DNA from: Periconia sp. R9002
Taxonomy: Eukaryota; Ascomycota; Dothideomycetes; Pleosporales; Periconiaceae
Length of the DNA: 64,000 nucleotides
Assembly: GCA_023627715.1 (NCBI GenBank)
Contig: JAMAHW010000003.1
Span: 558,001 to 622,000 of the forward strand
Reading direction: 5' to 3'
Below the pieces are notes generated by a model. It had not been told where the DNA came from. It was given only the letters and a program-made list of their open reading frames with translations, and made no database searches. Every line of letters starts with the position of its first letter. The first letter of the stretch is position 1. Made by a program: the position numbers and the translations under genes. Below, in pieces: positions 35,798 through 46,620 of the stretch.

Positions 35798-36426
35798 CAA
35801 GTTGATATCTCATCAGCTTTGTTCTTCATGTAGCAGACCGCCACACGTGAATAAAGAGCAGCAGGGCGATTGAGAGGTCGGTCGCATGACAATGCTTTCG
35901 TGGCCAATTTACCTTGGTGAAGACCTGTCGACATTGCTCATAGACGTTCTGCCGGCTCTCGCGAGGCGATACAACAGGATGGATGGTCAACGTTGCCTAG
36001 GCACAGAGGGGTCGCACGTCGGGTCGTTGCATATCAGGATGTTAGTGTGCTCACTAAGAATTGACTAATGGTATCAAACGGAGGTGAAAGGCTTAATTTA
36101 TGATTTGAATAAAAATATAGTTCAGCTGAACCTCCCGATATGCGGCACTTGCTTCGCCAACCTAAGCGCACGTAATCTCCCAGACGGATCGCAGTTCACA
36201 TACTAATATTGTTTCTCTTCGTTCAAGTAATGGTATAAATATATGGATGAAGCAAAAGTGAAAGATATTTAGACACCAGGAATTGTATCATTTTTTGATA
36301 TGAGCTTTGTCTACTCTGATATAAATCCTCTTCAACAGGGCCCCTCTTTGAACAATGCCGGATTATGCCATGAATTTGCATACATAAGCTTCGCTCTCAT
36401 ACCATGAGTTGAGCAGAGTTGATGCG
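35798..36426. other. intergenic region (MYND promoter / oxygenase 3' end)
   Basis: Spacer between two minus-strand genes, AT-rich from ~36080 to 36300. No other gene is visible. Confidence 0.6.
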
Positions 36427-38334
36427 CTACGTGGTATTATCATCTTCAGCATCTCCAGCTTCAGCATATCCAGCTTCAGCATCTCCAGCTTCAGCATCTC
36501 CAGCTTCAGCATCTTCAACTTCAGCATCTTCAACTTCAGCATCTTCATCCTCAGCATCCAAACTGGAGTCGTCTTCGCCGTCTTCAGAATCAAAGCTCGA
36601 GTCGTCTTCGTAGTAAGAATCATCCCAGTCATAGCCATCTTCGCCCTCGACATCTAGCGGATCGTAGATGCCAGAGTAAAAGTTGTTATTTCCGGTCTCG
36701 GGGCGGTCAAGGTACGCCGGAATACGGACGAGCATCGCAGCCCGTGTATAATGAATAGCAATACCAGGCTCATTTCCATAAGTCATATATGCCATCTGGA
36801 CTTGCTTACCGCCACCACTTTTAGGCGAGTTCAGCCATGTGACCTTACCCTGTGGGACGTCTCTACCAAATCCTTGCCCCTCTTCATAATCCAGGTTACC
36901 AGTACCATTGTTGCACTTGTTAAAAGGCAAAAATTTATCGGCAGCAAGGTAGATTTCTTCTCCCCAACCACCATCATTTTCCATTAATGGAACAACCTTA
37001 CACCGAAGGCCAAGAGCGCGGAAGGTCTCGAAGAGCGCCATATCTGCGCCTTTGAGCGAGCTGGGCAAGAAATTGACCTTGTTGCTAGTATGTGGGTAGG
37101 CGTGTGTGAGCCACACGCCGAGGATGCGACCACGTCGCAGGAATCCAGGGTTCTCGAGAGCGCTTCCCAGTGGTTTGTACAGCGGGAGCATTGCTGGATC
37201 CAGCAGCGGCGACGCTCCCGCAAGATGCCCAAGACCACGTCTGGAATAAAGATTGTACGTGAGAGTCAGGCGATGACCGCTCGTCACCTCGTGGACTTCG
37301 TGCTGACAGTCGCTATAGAACGCAGCCCAGGAGATAGAATTTGTGGGATTTACGGAGGCAGACCAATCAAACTTGACCTCGTTACCAGCATGCCGAACTG
37401 CCAGCTGGCCCCCTTCGTGAGACATAGGAAGACAGATAACGAGGCTGCCAAACTGAGTCTCGCTGCGCGGTGTATCAACATGGGCCTGTCGTAAAGTTAG
37501 TTCTCGTTAGAAAGGATACTCAAAGATCATCGTGAAACAGGGGGCATCGAACAGATTATCGATCTTTAAGAATTGAAAGTCTATACCTTGAATTTGCCGC
37601 TCGGAGCGCTGTAGACATTGAGCTTATAAAGTTCAGCCTGATGTATCGAGTTAGTACCGAAGGATATATACAAGAACTGGCGAGATTATTATACTGACTC
37701 GAATGCTATGTGAATGTTTGTCTTTTGTCGCTTGCGGGAGGAGAAGTTGGCTGACCACATCAATGATCCCAGCCTCGTAGGGACAAAAGGACGTCGCAAA
37801 TGCTTCACGATCCAGTTTGCCAGCCTTTCGATAGTCTTCGTCGAGAATTTCATGGGCACCGCGACCGAATGATGCAGGCTGGCAGGTAGCCAGAAGATGT
37901 TGAAACTCCACTGACGAAGCACTGTGGTGTGGCAGTCTCAAAAGCACGCCTTCACCGCTAGCTCCAAATCTGACATCGATGGGTTGCTGAAGCTCGCTCG
38001 ATGTAGCACGCATACCGACCTTCTCGTCCAAGATACCTTTCTCTTTGACAACTGAATTGTCGGATAAGCTCAGAGTTCCTCCGCAAGCAAAAGTAGCTCT
38101 GCGAGACTCCGACGTAATCCAAGAGGTTAGATCATCTAACAACTTCGTCTCTACCATCTTCGCCAATGAGCGTGCCTCTTGCTTCTCTGCTAAGCGTTTC
38201 AAACGCCGCTCCTGGAATCGGGTTCCGTGCCGTTGCTCCTCAGTGTCGAGCCTGTTATCATCCTCCTGCTCAGATGCTGCTGCAGAGCCAAGTCGCTGTG
38301 CTTGTGAATCTTGCAAGTCAGCCATGTCAGCCAT
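36427..38334 (-). CDS. 2-oxoglutarate/Fe(II) dioxygenase-fold fungal protein with acidic repeat tail
   Basis: Three exons on the minus strand: 37699-38334, 37587-37637 (51 nt) and 36427-37485, giving 581 residues. The middle exon encodes AELYKLNVYSAPSGKFK and joins AHVDTPRSETQFGSLVICLP. This is the double-stranded beta-helix core of a widespread fungal prolyl-hydroxylase-like 2OG oxygenase family. The iron-binding HxD is His231/Asp233. The distal His is probably His291 (DCQHEVHEV), and the 2OG-binding Arg is probably Arg301 (SGHRLTLTYNLY), so the active site looks complete. Residues ~25-75 form a charged coiled-coil-like segment (EEQRHGTRFQERRLKRLAEK). The last ~70 residues are very acidic, with 5-residue repeats (AEAGD/AEVED). 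The substrate is unknown. No signal peptide, so cytosolic or nuclear. Confidence 0.85.
36443..36558. repeat. 15-bp coding minisatellite (AEAGD/AEVED units)
   Basis: Tandem copies of a 15-bp unit close to CATCTCCAGCTTCAG, about seven copies, with small variants (one TATCC, two with CTTCAA). On the minus strand they encode AEAGD, AEAGY and AEVED units in the acidic tail of the 2OG-oxygenase-like protein. The unit is a multiple of three, so length change would keep frame. Confidence 0.85.
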
Positions 38335-39435
38335 GCTAGAATGTTGGACTGAAGTGACGGAAATGGATCTATGGTAGAAATATCAGTGGATAGTGGTATA
38401 CGGTGGCGCGGGGCACACCTGACCTGATAGAATGGAGATTCCGATGCTTTACCTACGAAGGTACTCTACGTAACCTCTTAAACCAGACATTTGTCATTTA
38501 ATAGATCCAAATTTTTTTTAACAAACATCGGGTAGTAGCTTCTCGAACATACAGATTCGGTAAAAACCATACGGGAATCAGGAGAATCTGCATGCGTTCA
38601 CCCCGGTGCCTAGACGCCGTGTAACTTGAGATGTGATGCAATTCGCTGAATCGGCGAGCAAGCACTACGAGGAGCAAGCAAACAGGTGCGTAAATGAAAT
38701 GGATATTGGGCTAGGGTTTCGTTCACTATTGGTGTCAAACCGTTTGCTCAGTTGCGTCACGACTTGTACCGCGAGAGAGATAGCTCATATCAATTAATAC
38801 GTGAAGAGCTTTAAATAAGCCATTTTGGCATGTGGTGACAATAGTGCGTTTTTATACTCACTAGCCATTAGGTAAACCACGGTTCCTCCTCCCCAACACC
38901 AAAATTTTATCACCACATGTTAGAATTGGCAAAATCTAGCTCTTAACAAGGTGACAATAGTTCACTTGCTATTAAGGAGGCAACTGGGCAAGTGCGCCCC
39001 GCACGAGGAATCGTGCACGTGATTCACAAGATTGCTAGCGTAACCTTATATACGGAGTAAACAGCGGGTAGAAGTAGGGCTACACATACATACACGGCAA
39101 ATAAAGGGGAAAATATGCGGAATGAAAGATGCCACTTCAACATCTTTCATCCCTCATAATGCTAAAACAAGATCAACGATGTGATGATAACGTTTGAGCA
39201 CGAATGCTTTCGAAGTGACGGAGAGACTGACGGTCCCGCACGCTTGCCATGCCAGGATAAGAAGCCAAACGCTGTTTCTAAACCCACTCTTCTTATACAT
39301 ATATACAGCAAGCACAGATCCACCACCCCCCGACAACGTGAGAAAGCAACAAGCAAACGCTCAGACAATAAAAGGCACCATCGTAGTACTCATCTCAACT
39401 GTCCCAGCGGAAGACAATATCGAGGCAAGAAAAAG
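38335..39435. other. intergenic region
   Basis: Spacer between two minus-strand genes, containing the oxygenase promoter and the NYN gene's 3' UTR. The middle (38740-39100) is AT-rich and holds a small repeat group listed separately. No gene is supported. Confidence 0.55.
38829..38961. repeat. short direct and inverted repeat group
   Basis: GGTGACAATAGT occurs exactly twice, at 38834-38845 and 38950-38961. CATGTGGTGA at 38829-38838 is mirrored by TCACCACATG at 38910-38919. The three elements sit within 133 bp of AT-rich DNA. They could be a remnant of a small non-autonomous element or a regulatory array. Confidence 0.5.
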
Positions 39436-41466
39436 CTACGGCGTATCTATCAAAGCCTCGAGATAATCGTCAAGCTCGATGATCTTGAACTGGTCGCCCC
39501 ACTTGGCGCGGAACTTCTTATTCCTATATCCACCGTTGAGCTGCTGTTTCCAGCTGACCAGTTCAATCTTCCAGCCTTTCTTGAGTGCACGCTCGACGTG
39601 CGCGAGGAACCCGTCCGAGTGCTCCGCCTCGGCACCATCGCCTGTGGCCAGGACCATGGTGGTAGGGATCTCGGTGTCGATGATGCTTTGGCACATCTTC
39701 AAGTGAAGAATCTCGTCGACGCCTTGCTCCACCCATTTCGGGGCGGAAGGCGTCAACGGAGCAGCAGTACCCGTTTCAGAGTCGCTTTCGCTGCCGCTGC
39801 CACGTTTAGACTTCTCGACGGCTTTTTGGAAACCCATCTTCTCTACATCCTTGAAAAATCTCTTCCTCTCCGTCTCTTCTCGACAAATAAATACTTGCTC
39901 TTTGATAGTATTCTCGTATCCCACCGCTCGAGATACTTCTTGCAACTTTGTAACATATGGTAGTGGGGTGGCCTCTCGATGAGAGCCGGCGAAAACTCGT
40001 TTGGCTACCGGTCGGCGCCGTTCCATCAACAAGGCAAGGCTATCAAAGGAAATATCAAATGGTGCAACTGGATATTTCTTCATCGCCCACCGGAATCCAA
40101 TTAGAATGTTTGATGCATCCACAAAAACATGGATACCTTGCGCAGCCCTACTCTCGTTGCAAAGTTGCATCGGAGACACGAGCCACTCTAGCTCTCCTGG
40201 AAAATTGGCCAACAGTTGGTTGAAAAAATGAAAATTGCGGTCTACTTTGGGCCTGACCGTCAAGGGCCCAGACAACTTTCCGGGTGTGGTGAAAGGCGTG
40301 CGCATTGAGTGCGGATACACCATGGAGTGTTGAGGTAGCTGCACTTGTTGCTGTGAAACAACCGGGTGTTTAGACCGCTTGGCCACAGTGGGCTGTACTG
40401 TCCGTGGAACCAGACCATGAGCGCGCACAGTAACTTTGGAAGCTTGCGGAGTGTAATAATTGTTTGGAATGGGACGGGGCGGCGTCAATACATGCTGAGG
40501 GGGCATGGGTGAAGGCGTCGCCGAACGCTGAGTCACAGGGGCTGGAGATGAAATTTGAACAGGGAAATACTCGGAATCAGGCTGTCGAAGAGGATGACGC
40601 TGAGGAGAGGGCATACGATGGATCTGAACGGGAGTGGAAGCATCATCGGCAGTCGTATGAGCTGTAGAGACTGCAGGCTGAAATGGAACAGATGGCACAA
40701 AAGCTGCAGCCGACGGGTTTTGTGTATGCTTTGGAGGAAAAATTGTGGCAGCGAGCTGTACCGGAGCAACTGGTTGGATTTTGGCTCCGACATTAGATCT
40801 GGAAGGAGTGCGAGATTGATGCTTCATTTCCGATCCGGTGTGTACTGCATCCTTCGAGGTAAAGTCCTTGTACAATAGGAGACTTGGGCGGGTTTCATCT
40901 TTTCGTGGCAAATCGACTACAATGTCTTTAGGCTTAGCAGCTAGGTCCCTCCGACTCTGAAGTTCATTTTCCAACATCCTCTTGCGCGCTCGTTTGCGTT
41001 GCTTCTTGCTGAGACCTGCCATTGTCAAGCTTTCTGGAAGTTTTGTGGGCGATGGAGGCACTCCATCGTCGGAAGTAGATTCTTTGAGCATCGTGTCCGT
41101 AGCCTTGAGCGAATCACCTGCATGAGCAGCAGCTTTCTTCTTCTTAGGCGAAATCTTCTTGTGTGAAGTAGAGGCTGAGGCAAAGACGCCATCGCTGGAA
41201 CTGCTTAATTCCTCTGAGTCCGGTTCAACAGGACTGACGGGTGGGAGTGGGCCAACATCGGAGATACCCAATTCGGCGAATAGTTTTCCAAAATTGCCCA
41301 ACCGCAAACTTTGACGACTTGTCTCTTCTCGTAAAGTCCTTTGCTGCGAGAGCGAAGTGGAAGCGGCTTGTTCGTCGGACAGGGAAGGACCACCGTAGGA
41401 GTCTGAATCAATAAGGTCTAGGACGGGCCCAAAATCCCAGCCGCTGTCGAAAGGTCGTGAAGGCAT
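39436..41466 (-). CDS. NYN (PIN-like) domain protein, putative RNA-processing nuclease
   Basis: Single exon of 676 residues from the ATG at 41466. Residues 1-430 are low-complexity and probably disordered. They include basic stretches (SKKQRKRARKRMLENELQ near 155) and Pro/Gln/Ser-rich segments. The NYN domain starts about residue 443 with IHVFVDASNILIGF, which supplies the first acidic residue of the PIN-like active site. It continues through KRVFAGSH, the central charged insertion with SESDSETG, STTMVLATGDGAEAEHSDGF-like strands (TMVLATGDG, acidic residues following) and a final strand WKIELVSWKQQL. The domain ends near the C-terminus. NYN proteins are metal-dependent RNases or RNA-binding relatives. 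The target here is unknown. The very long disordered N-terminus is typical of fungal members. Confidence 0.85.
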   Translation of the reverse strand: MPSRPFDSGWDFGPVLDLIDSDSYGGPSLSDEQAASTSLSQQRTLREETSRQSLRLGNFGKLFAELGISDVGPLPPVSPVEPDSEELSSSSDGVFASASTSHKKISPKKKKAAAHAGDSLKATDTMLKESTSDDGVPPSPTKLPESLTMAGLSKKQRKRARKRMLENELQSRRDLAAKPKDIVVDLPRKDETRPSLLLYKDFTSKDAVHTGSEMKHQSRTPSRSNVGAKIQPVAPVQLAATIFPPKHTQNPSAAAFVPSVPFQPAVSTAHTTADDASTPVQIHRMPSPQRHPLRQPDSEYFPVQISSPAPVTQRSATPSPMPPQHVLTPPRPIPNNYYTPQASKVTVRAHGLVPRTVQPTVAKRSKHPVVSQQQVQLPQHSMVYPHSMRTPFTTPGKLSGPLTVRPKVDRNFHFFNQLLANFPGELEWLVSPMQLCNESRAAQGIHVFVDASNILIGFRWAMKKYPVAPFDISFDSLALLMERRRPVAKRVFAGSHREATPLPYVTKLQEVSRAVGYENTIKEQVFICREETERKRFFKDVEKMGFQKAVEKSKRGSGSESDSETGTAAPLTPSAPKWVEQGVDEILHLKMCQSIIDTEIPTTMVLATGDGAEAEHSDGFLAHVERALKKGWKIELVSWKQQLNGGYRNKKFRAKWGDQFKIIELDDYLEALIDTP

Positions 41467-42211
41467 TGCTGGGAAGGCGTCGTCAAGGCGTCGAGGGAGG
41501 TAAGCGTAGATGTCGTGTTGGTAAAAGGTTGGTTAGGGAGGTAGGCTAGAGGAGGGAGGAAACTGTGTGAGCGTCAGTTGCTGTGTCAGGCGAATAGTGA
41601 GGTAGACTGACGGTAGACGTCTCTGAAGAGTGACCTGAATACCTCCCACATATTCAATAAAGGCGGTGTTTGAAGCAAGTGTAGTCTTCTGAGCTTTTCC
41701 AGCGCAAGAAGAGCAGGTAGAAAACAATAGTAGCGAGGGTGTGTAAAGGTGAAATGGGTGCTGGGGCGGCGGTGGAAAGAGGGGGGGTGATGGAGGTGAA
41801 AGGTGAGGAGTGGCGGTGGGGAAGAGTGATCTCAGCCTCGACGCTAGTACCGCTGTTTCACGGCCCGTGTGTCACTTGGTGGGCGATGACTGGTTTTTTG
41901 CCACCCAAAAGTGCCTAGACGGTGCCTGAGCGCTCGTTTGACTGTTTGGATTTGCAATGAAGCAAACCAGGCTCTCTCTCTGTGCGGCTTCTCGCATGAG
42001 CTTGACAATTACATACTTGCGTAGTTGATTGACGTTGGCATGGAGACGGACATAATAACGGGGTTATCCATCTACCCTTAGAGCCTCGGATAAAGCTAAT
42101 TCAAGCTGCCCCACTAGCCACATGCTAACGTTACCTACACATACCTTATCGTGCCCCTCCACATAATCATGATGATGGTGTGTACTGTACGTATACCGAG
42201 ATAGACCAGTC
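41467..42211. other. divergent intergenic region (NYN / mitochondrial carrier)
   Basis: Shared promoter region of two divergent genes. Purine-rich on the plus strand near 41730-41850, probably part of the NYN 5' leader. No gene is visible. Confidence 0.6.
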
Positions 42212-43270
42212 ATGTCTGCGGATTTTTGGGCGGGCTACGTCTCCGGCGCTGTAGGCATTCTCATCGGCAATCCTCTTGATCTTGTCAAAACTCGATTGCA
42301 GGCTGGACAGATCACTCCTCCTCTTTCTGCATCTCCAGCATCCTCCACAGCGGTACAAATAACAGCACCAATACAACAAACCCTTAAACAGCACTTTGAT
42401 CGTACGGGAACTCTAGTCAAGGGTGAGGTTCCGTTTGAACAACGATCCATTCGTCATGTTGGAGCAGGGAAAGCTAACAAACATACCAACCCAGCGTAGG
42501 CAGTACAGCTCCCATACTCGGCTACGGTGCCCTGAATGCACTTCTGTTCGTGACGTACAATCGCACCCTCTCCCTCTTGAACGATGACACCGCCCAACCG
42601 GCCTCTCTTGCAAAAGTCTGGTGTGCGGGCGCTGCAGGCGGGCTCGCTTCTTTCGTCGTATCAGCGCCCACTGAGCTGATCAAATGCCGAGCCCAAGTGG
42701 CTACAGATCGCCATGCTAACTCATGGCGGATAGCACGAGATGTGTGGAAGGCCGAGGGGATCCGTGGCATGTATTATGGAGGGGGGATAACCAGTCTCAG
42801 GGATGCGGTGGGGTACGGATTCTAGTATGTTGTTTGTATTCGTACACCATGGAGGAACAGGTGGTTAATATGCCCGCAGCTTCTGGTCTTACGAATGGAG
42901 CAAGCAGTTTATGGCCTCTCCTGACGATAATAACAGGCAGGCTGCCATGAAGGTGCTACTCTGTGGAGGTCTAGCGGGAATAGTAACTTGGGCATCCATC
43001 TTCCCTCTTGATGTGATCAAGACTAGGGTTCAGACACAAGTGCCGCTGTGCTCAACATCGGCATCGGTCGAAGAGGGAAGCGCGTTATTGCAGCAGTCAC
43101 GAAGGCATAAGAGATTGGGTACCCTGGCAGTTGCACAAGAAGCCTACAGGTCGGAAGGTGCTGCAGTGTTCTTCCGAGGCCTGGGCATATGCAGCATACG
43201 AGCATTTGTTGTCAATGCAGTGCAGTGGGCAGTGTACGAGTGGATGATGCGAATCTTGCAGCAGACTTGA
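42212..43270 (+). CDS. mitochondrial carrier family (SLC25) transporter
   Basis: Three exons, 42212-42422, 42509-42824 and 42880-43270, give 305 residues, the usual length. The threefold carrier repeat is clear from three signature motifs: NPLDLVKTRLQ near residue 20, APTELIKCRAQ near 115 and FPLDVIKTRVQ near 215. Each follows an odd-numbered helix. GALNALLFVTYN, GGLASFVVSAPTELIK and GIVTWASIFPLD mark the helices. The protein exchanges a small metabolite across the inner mitochondrial membrane. The atypical second signature (PTELIK) is shared with the carnitine/ornithine-type branch and SLC25A45/47/48-like carriers, but I cannot name the substrate. Exon 2 starts after TACAG at 42508. The other nearby AGs break the frame. 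The gene converges on the RRM gene. Confidence 0.9.
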
Positions 43271-43712
43271 GTATGCAATTCAGAAAGTGGAATCTACCTT
43301 GCAGCAACCACATTTTGTCCCCTTGAACATTTTTCCAGTCCATGATTAGTATACATGTGTCAATCATGTCACTACGCCGTCGGCATCTTGATATACCCAG
43401 CCCTTCCCATAACGGAAACCCTTCAAACCCAGATAATTCATTCCCATCAGCTAGCAGCTATATCCTCCTGTCACAATCTAGAATACAGTAGGAAATTTTT
43501 CCGATCATCGCAGTCCATCATCCATCATCTACCTACCCCTTAGGCAGTACTGTCCGCCGTAGATTGCTATCTCATAGCATGACACAGCATATAGCAGAGC
43601 CCTGGAATCCCCCACAAGAAAAAAATTCTGCCAGCCAAGCAGAACTTGAGGTCAGGTGATCAAGGACCAATCGAGATTACTCTTTTTAGCCTCGACAACA
43701 GAGAAGTGCCGT
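43271..43712. other. convergent intergenic region (carrier / RRM gene)
   Basis: 3' ends of two facing genes. No further gene is visible. Confidence 0.6.
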
Positions 43713-45386
43713 CTACATGATCTGGTCTTGGGTGAGACCGCCAGTAGCTTCGGTGCCCTCCATGGCATCCATGTTGTTCTGATTCGAGTATTTGGCGTAG
43801 GCTAAGCCAAGGGGACGACCGCCATATTGATAACCGGTGAACTTTTCTGCAGATTGTTAGGTGTTGTTCGTAGACGGGCAATGCTGATATAAGGACTTAC
43901 GAATGGCAGTGTCAGCATCGGTCTGGGATTCGAATTCGACAACACCTGTGCCGCGAGAACGACCATTGAGCTCATACTGGATCTCGGCACGCTTAACAGA
44001 GCCGATAGTCGTGAAAAGCTCAACGAGATCTTCGTTACTAGTAGACCAGGGCAAGTTGCGAACGTAGATCAGGTTGCTTGGCTCGCCGCCAGAAGTCGCG
44101 TGATCAGTGAACGGATTGGGCGCAGCAGGGGCAGCGCTGGGATCGAAACCCGGGCCACCACCACCAGGAGCACCACCATAACCACCGCCGCCACCGTAGC
44201 CTCCGCGACCTCCAAAGCCACCGCCATAGCCACCTCGGCCACCGAAGCCTCCGCGACCGCCGAATCCTCCGCCGAATCCACCTCGGCCGCCACCGAATCC
44301 ACCGCGGAAGCCTCCAGGACCACCACCGGCGAAACGGTCTTCGCGAACTTCCAGGTTGCGACCCTGCCACTCGTAACCGTTGAACTGAGTGATGGCGTTG
44401 CGCGCATCCTCAGGTGTGTCAAAAGCAACGATACCGGAACCCTTAGGACGGCCATCTGGAGCAATGTGAACATCGGCGCGGATTACGTTGCCAGTTACTG
44501 CAGCCTGCCGGAAGAGGTCTTTAAGATCCTGCCATCCAACGTTGTAAGGGAGCTATAGCACGGTTAGCACAAATGACACTATACACAAGTTGAAGGATGA
44601 CGAACGTTGGCGACGTAAACTTGGCGAGAACCACCGGGGGGTGGGCCGCCAAAGTTGCCTGGGCCACCAAACTGGCCACCGCCGTAAGGGCCTCCGCCAT
44701 GGCCTCCGCGCGAGGATCCTGGGTTGCTGAAACGAGGCTCGGCCTCTCGATCTTCTCGGACGTAGACGAGGCGTCCCATGAGGTTCTGATTGCTGAGCGT
44801 TGTGACCGCGTTCTGGGCCTGGTCCCGAGTCGCATATTCCACGATGCCACATCCCTACACCCAAGCAAAAGCCGTCAACCTCCGTCCGTCTCACGAACCA
44901 GCCATCAATCAATCAGTCGGACCATTACCTTTGACATTCCGTTCGGGAGCAGCAACACGTCTGCGAACAAGACTTCTCCGGCTGTCGAGGGCGTTAGTCT
45001 TGTGAAGGTTTGCTATGCGCGCCGGGCGCAAGCTTACCTTGTCTCATGAAATCTTTCAAGTGGTGCCACTTGACGTCGTAGGATAGATTGCCAACATAGA
45101 CACGGCGGTCCTGTTGGGAGGAGTCGCGAATGCTCTGCATCATGGTTTCCTTGTTGGCCGAGTCGGGGCGCGCGCCTCCACGATTCGACCCGTAAGACTG
45201 ATAACCTCCCGTGCCCTGCGCACCACCCGGCGAACGTGACCGACGGTCACTACGGCGATAGTCCTCTCTGCTGCGTGATCGGCTGCGAGGAGAGTACGAG
45301 CGTCGAGAGCGTCGCGGTGAGCGTGATCGACGACGGGGTGAGCGGTCGCGCTCGCGCTGGTCATAAGTGTCAGCCTCGTACGACAT
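43713..45386 (-). CDS. three-RRM RNA-binding protein with SR-like N-terminus (Gbp2/Hrb1-like)
   Basis: Five coding exons on the minus strand: 45038-45386, 44929-44981, 44606-44854, 43901-44552 and 43713-43846. They give 478 residues. Residues 10-65 are Arg/Ser-rich (RSRSPRRSRRSYSPRSRSRS). RRM1 (~94-170) begins RRVYVGNLSYDVKW. A Gly-rich linker follows. RRM2 (~210-290) begins RQVYVANLPYNVGW. A long Gly/Arg/Phe-rich RGG-like block covers ~295-350. RRM3 (~373-450) begins NLIYVRNLPWSTSNEDL. This order matches the yeast Gbp2/Hrb1 poly(A)+ RNA-binding proteins that escort mRNA through export and quality control. The orthology is inferred. An in-frame ATG two codons upstream (45392) would add Met-Thr. 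The 45386 ATG has the better context (A at -3). A GTGAGT at 45770-45775 on this strand suggests a 5' UTR intron. RGG and SR sites are usual targets of arginine methylation and SR-kinase phosphorylation. Confidence 0.9.
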
Positions 45387-45769
45387 GGTCATGTATCGGG
45401 ATAACGATTGACGGTTCGGAGGGAGGGTGGGGAAGGGAATGGAGTTGGGGAAGAAGGGTTGACGCGAGGGAGATGGAGCGACGTGAATAGTCGACGGTCC
45501 AGGTTCGCGAGAAGAGGACCGGCGGCCGGGCGCTCGTCTGGCAAACGGGCAGCGGGCTTGGCGCAAGTCCCGAGGCTGAGTCACGTGCCCACCTTGATGG
45601 CTGCTGCCTGCCCACGGCTTGAAGGCTGCTTTGTTCCCTTGCAAGAAATGGATTGCAGCACAGGGCAGTGCAATCGTCTGTTCGACTAAAAATCTGCCGC
45701 GGGGCACGAATTGCGAAGGGAATTGGTGGTTTGTTGGGTGGTGGAGCTGGGGGGGCAACCAAGGAATCC

Positions 45770-45775
45770 ACTCAC
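45770..45775 (-). other. candidate splice donor of a 5' UTR intron of the RRM gene
   Basis: On the minus strand CACG|GTGAGT lies about 380 nt upstream of the RRM ATG. It is a strong fungal donor in what should be the leader. The acceptor cannot be chosen by eye. Confidence 0.3.
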
Positions 45776-45987
45776 CGTGGCAGTATTCGAGTCTGAGGAG
45801 TGTGAGGTCAGTATGTAGAGTGGATGGGTAAGTAAGGAAGGTAGGGGAGTAAGTAGAGGTAAGAGAGGTGGAGAGTGGTGGGTGAGCAGAGGTTGAAGGG
45901 AAGTGAAAGGGCAGGCAGGCAGGGAAGGAATGAAGGATGGAGGAGACGGCCAGGTAAGTAGCTAGCAAGAATGTGAAAGAGGGGGAA

Positions 45988-46058
45988 AGTATGTAAGTAT
46001 GTATGTACGGATGGATGTATGGCTGGCTGGCTGGCTGGCTGGATAGATGGATGGACGG
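45988..46058. repeat. tetranucleotide repeat block (GTAT, GGCT, GGAT)
   Basis: Successive short tandems: GTAT/GTAA around 45988-46006, five GGCT units from 46021, and GGAT/GATG units to about 46055. All lie in the leader or promoter region of the RRM gene. Confidence 0.8.
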
Positions 46059-46552
46059 GAAAAGGGTGGAAGGAGGAAATGCCGGGGGGGTAACGTACTC
46101 ATTTTTCACAACGCAACGCAACGCAACGGGCATACGACAAATGAATAGCACGCTCTGGAGCAATAGCTGGACTCTCGGGCGTGGGACAAGGTCGCTGAGC
46201 AGCAAGAGAGCTTAGAGGCCGCCGGATCCCGTCCTGGCCAGCAGCTGAAACCCGAATGCAAGTGCTGCCATGCAGCTCAGTCCAGTACGGTACATGTATC
46301 GATGTACGTGTGTATGTACTAAGGATGTATGTGGGCAGGTATGTGGGTATGTCATCAATTTCGACCGTCTACTAGTACCTACCGTGCGTGTCGTGTAGGC
46401 ATTGCCTCGTTCCAGGCTTAAGCTCAAGCTCAAGCTGCGTCCGTTTGCCTGGTTTTGCCTTGCACGCCGTTTGGGGACATGGACATGTGCGAGACGGGCA
46501 TGATTGGATGTGGGTGAATTGGATTGCTTTCGTAAGTTACCGTACATGTAGG

Positions 46553-46620
46553 TAGGTAGGTATGTAAGTATGTAGGTACCTGCTAGTGTATACATACATA
46601 CATACATGCATACCTACCTA
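46553..46620. repeat. imperfect inverted repeat of GTAG/GTAT tandems (hairpin-forming)
   Basis: The arm at 46553-46578 (TAGGTAGGTATG then GTAT-type units) is complementary to 46595-46620 (ending CATACCTACCTA) at about 23 of 26 positions, with a ~16-nt spacer. A TACATGTA palindrome overlaps the left edge at 46543-46550. Confidence 0.65.

Noticed and set aside
44994..46205. 403-codon minus-strand frame covering the RRM gene's first exon
   Set aside because: Only the part from 45386 or 45392 is coding. The upstream part is repeat-derived leader, crossed by a probable 5' UTR intron donor.
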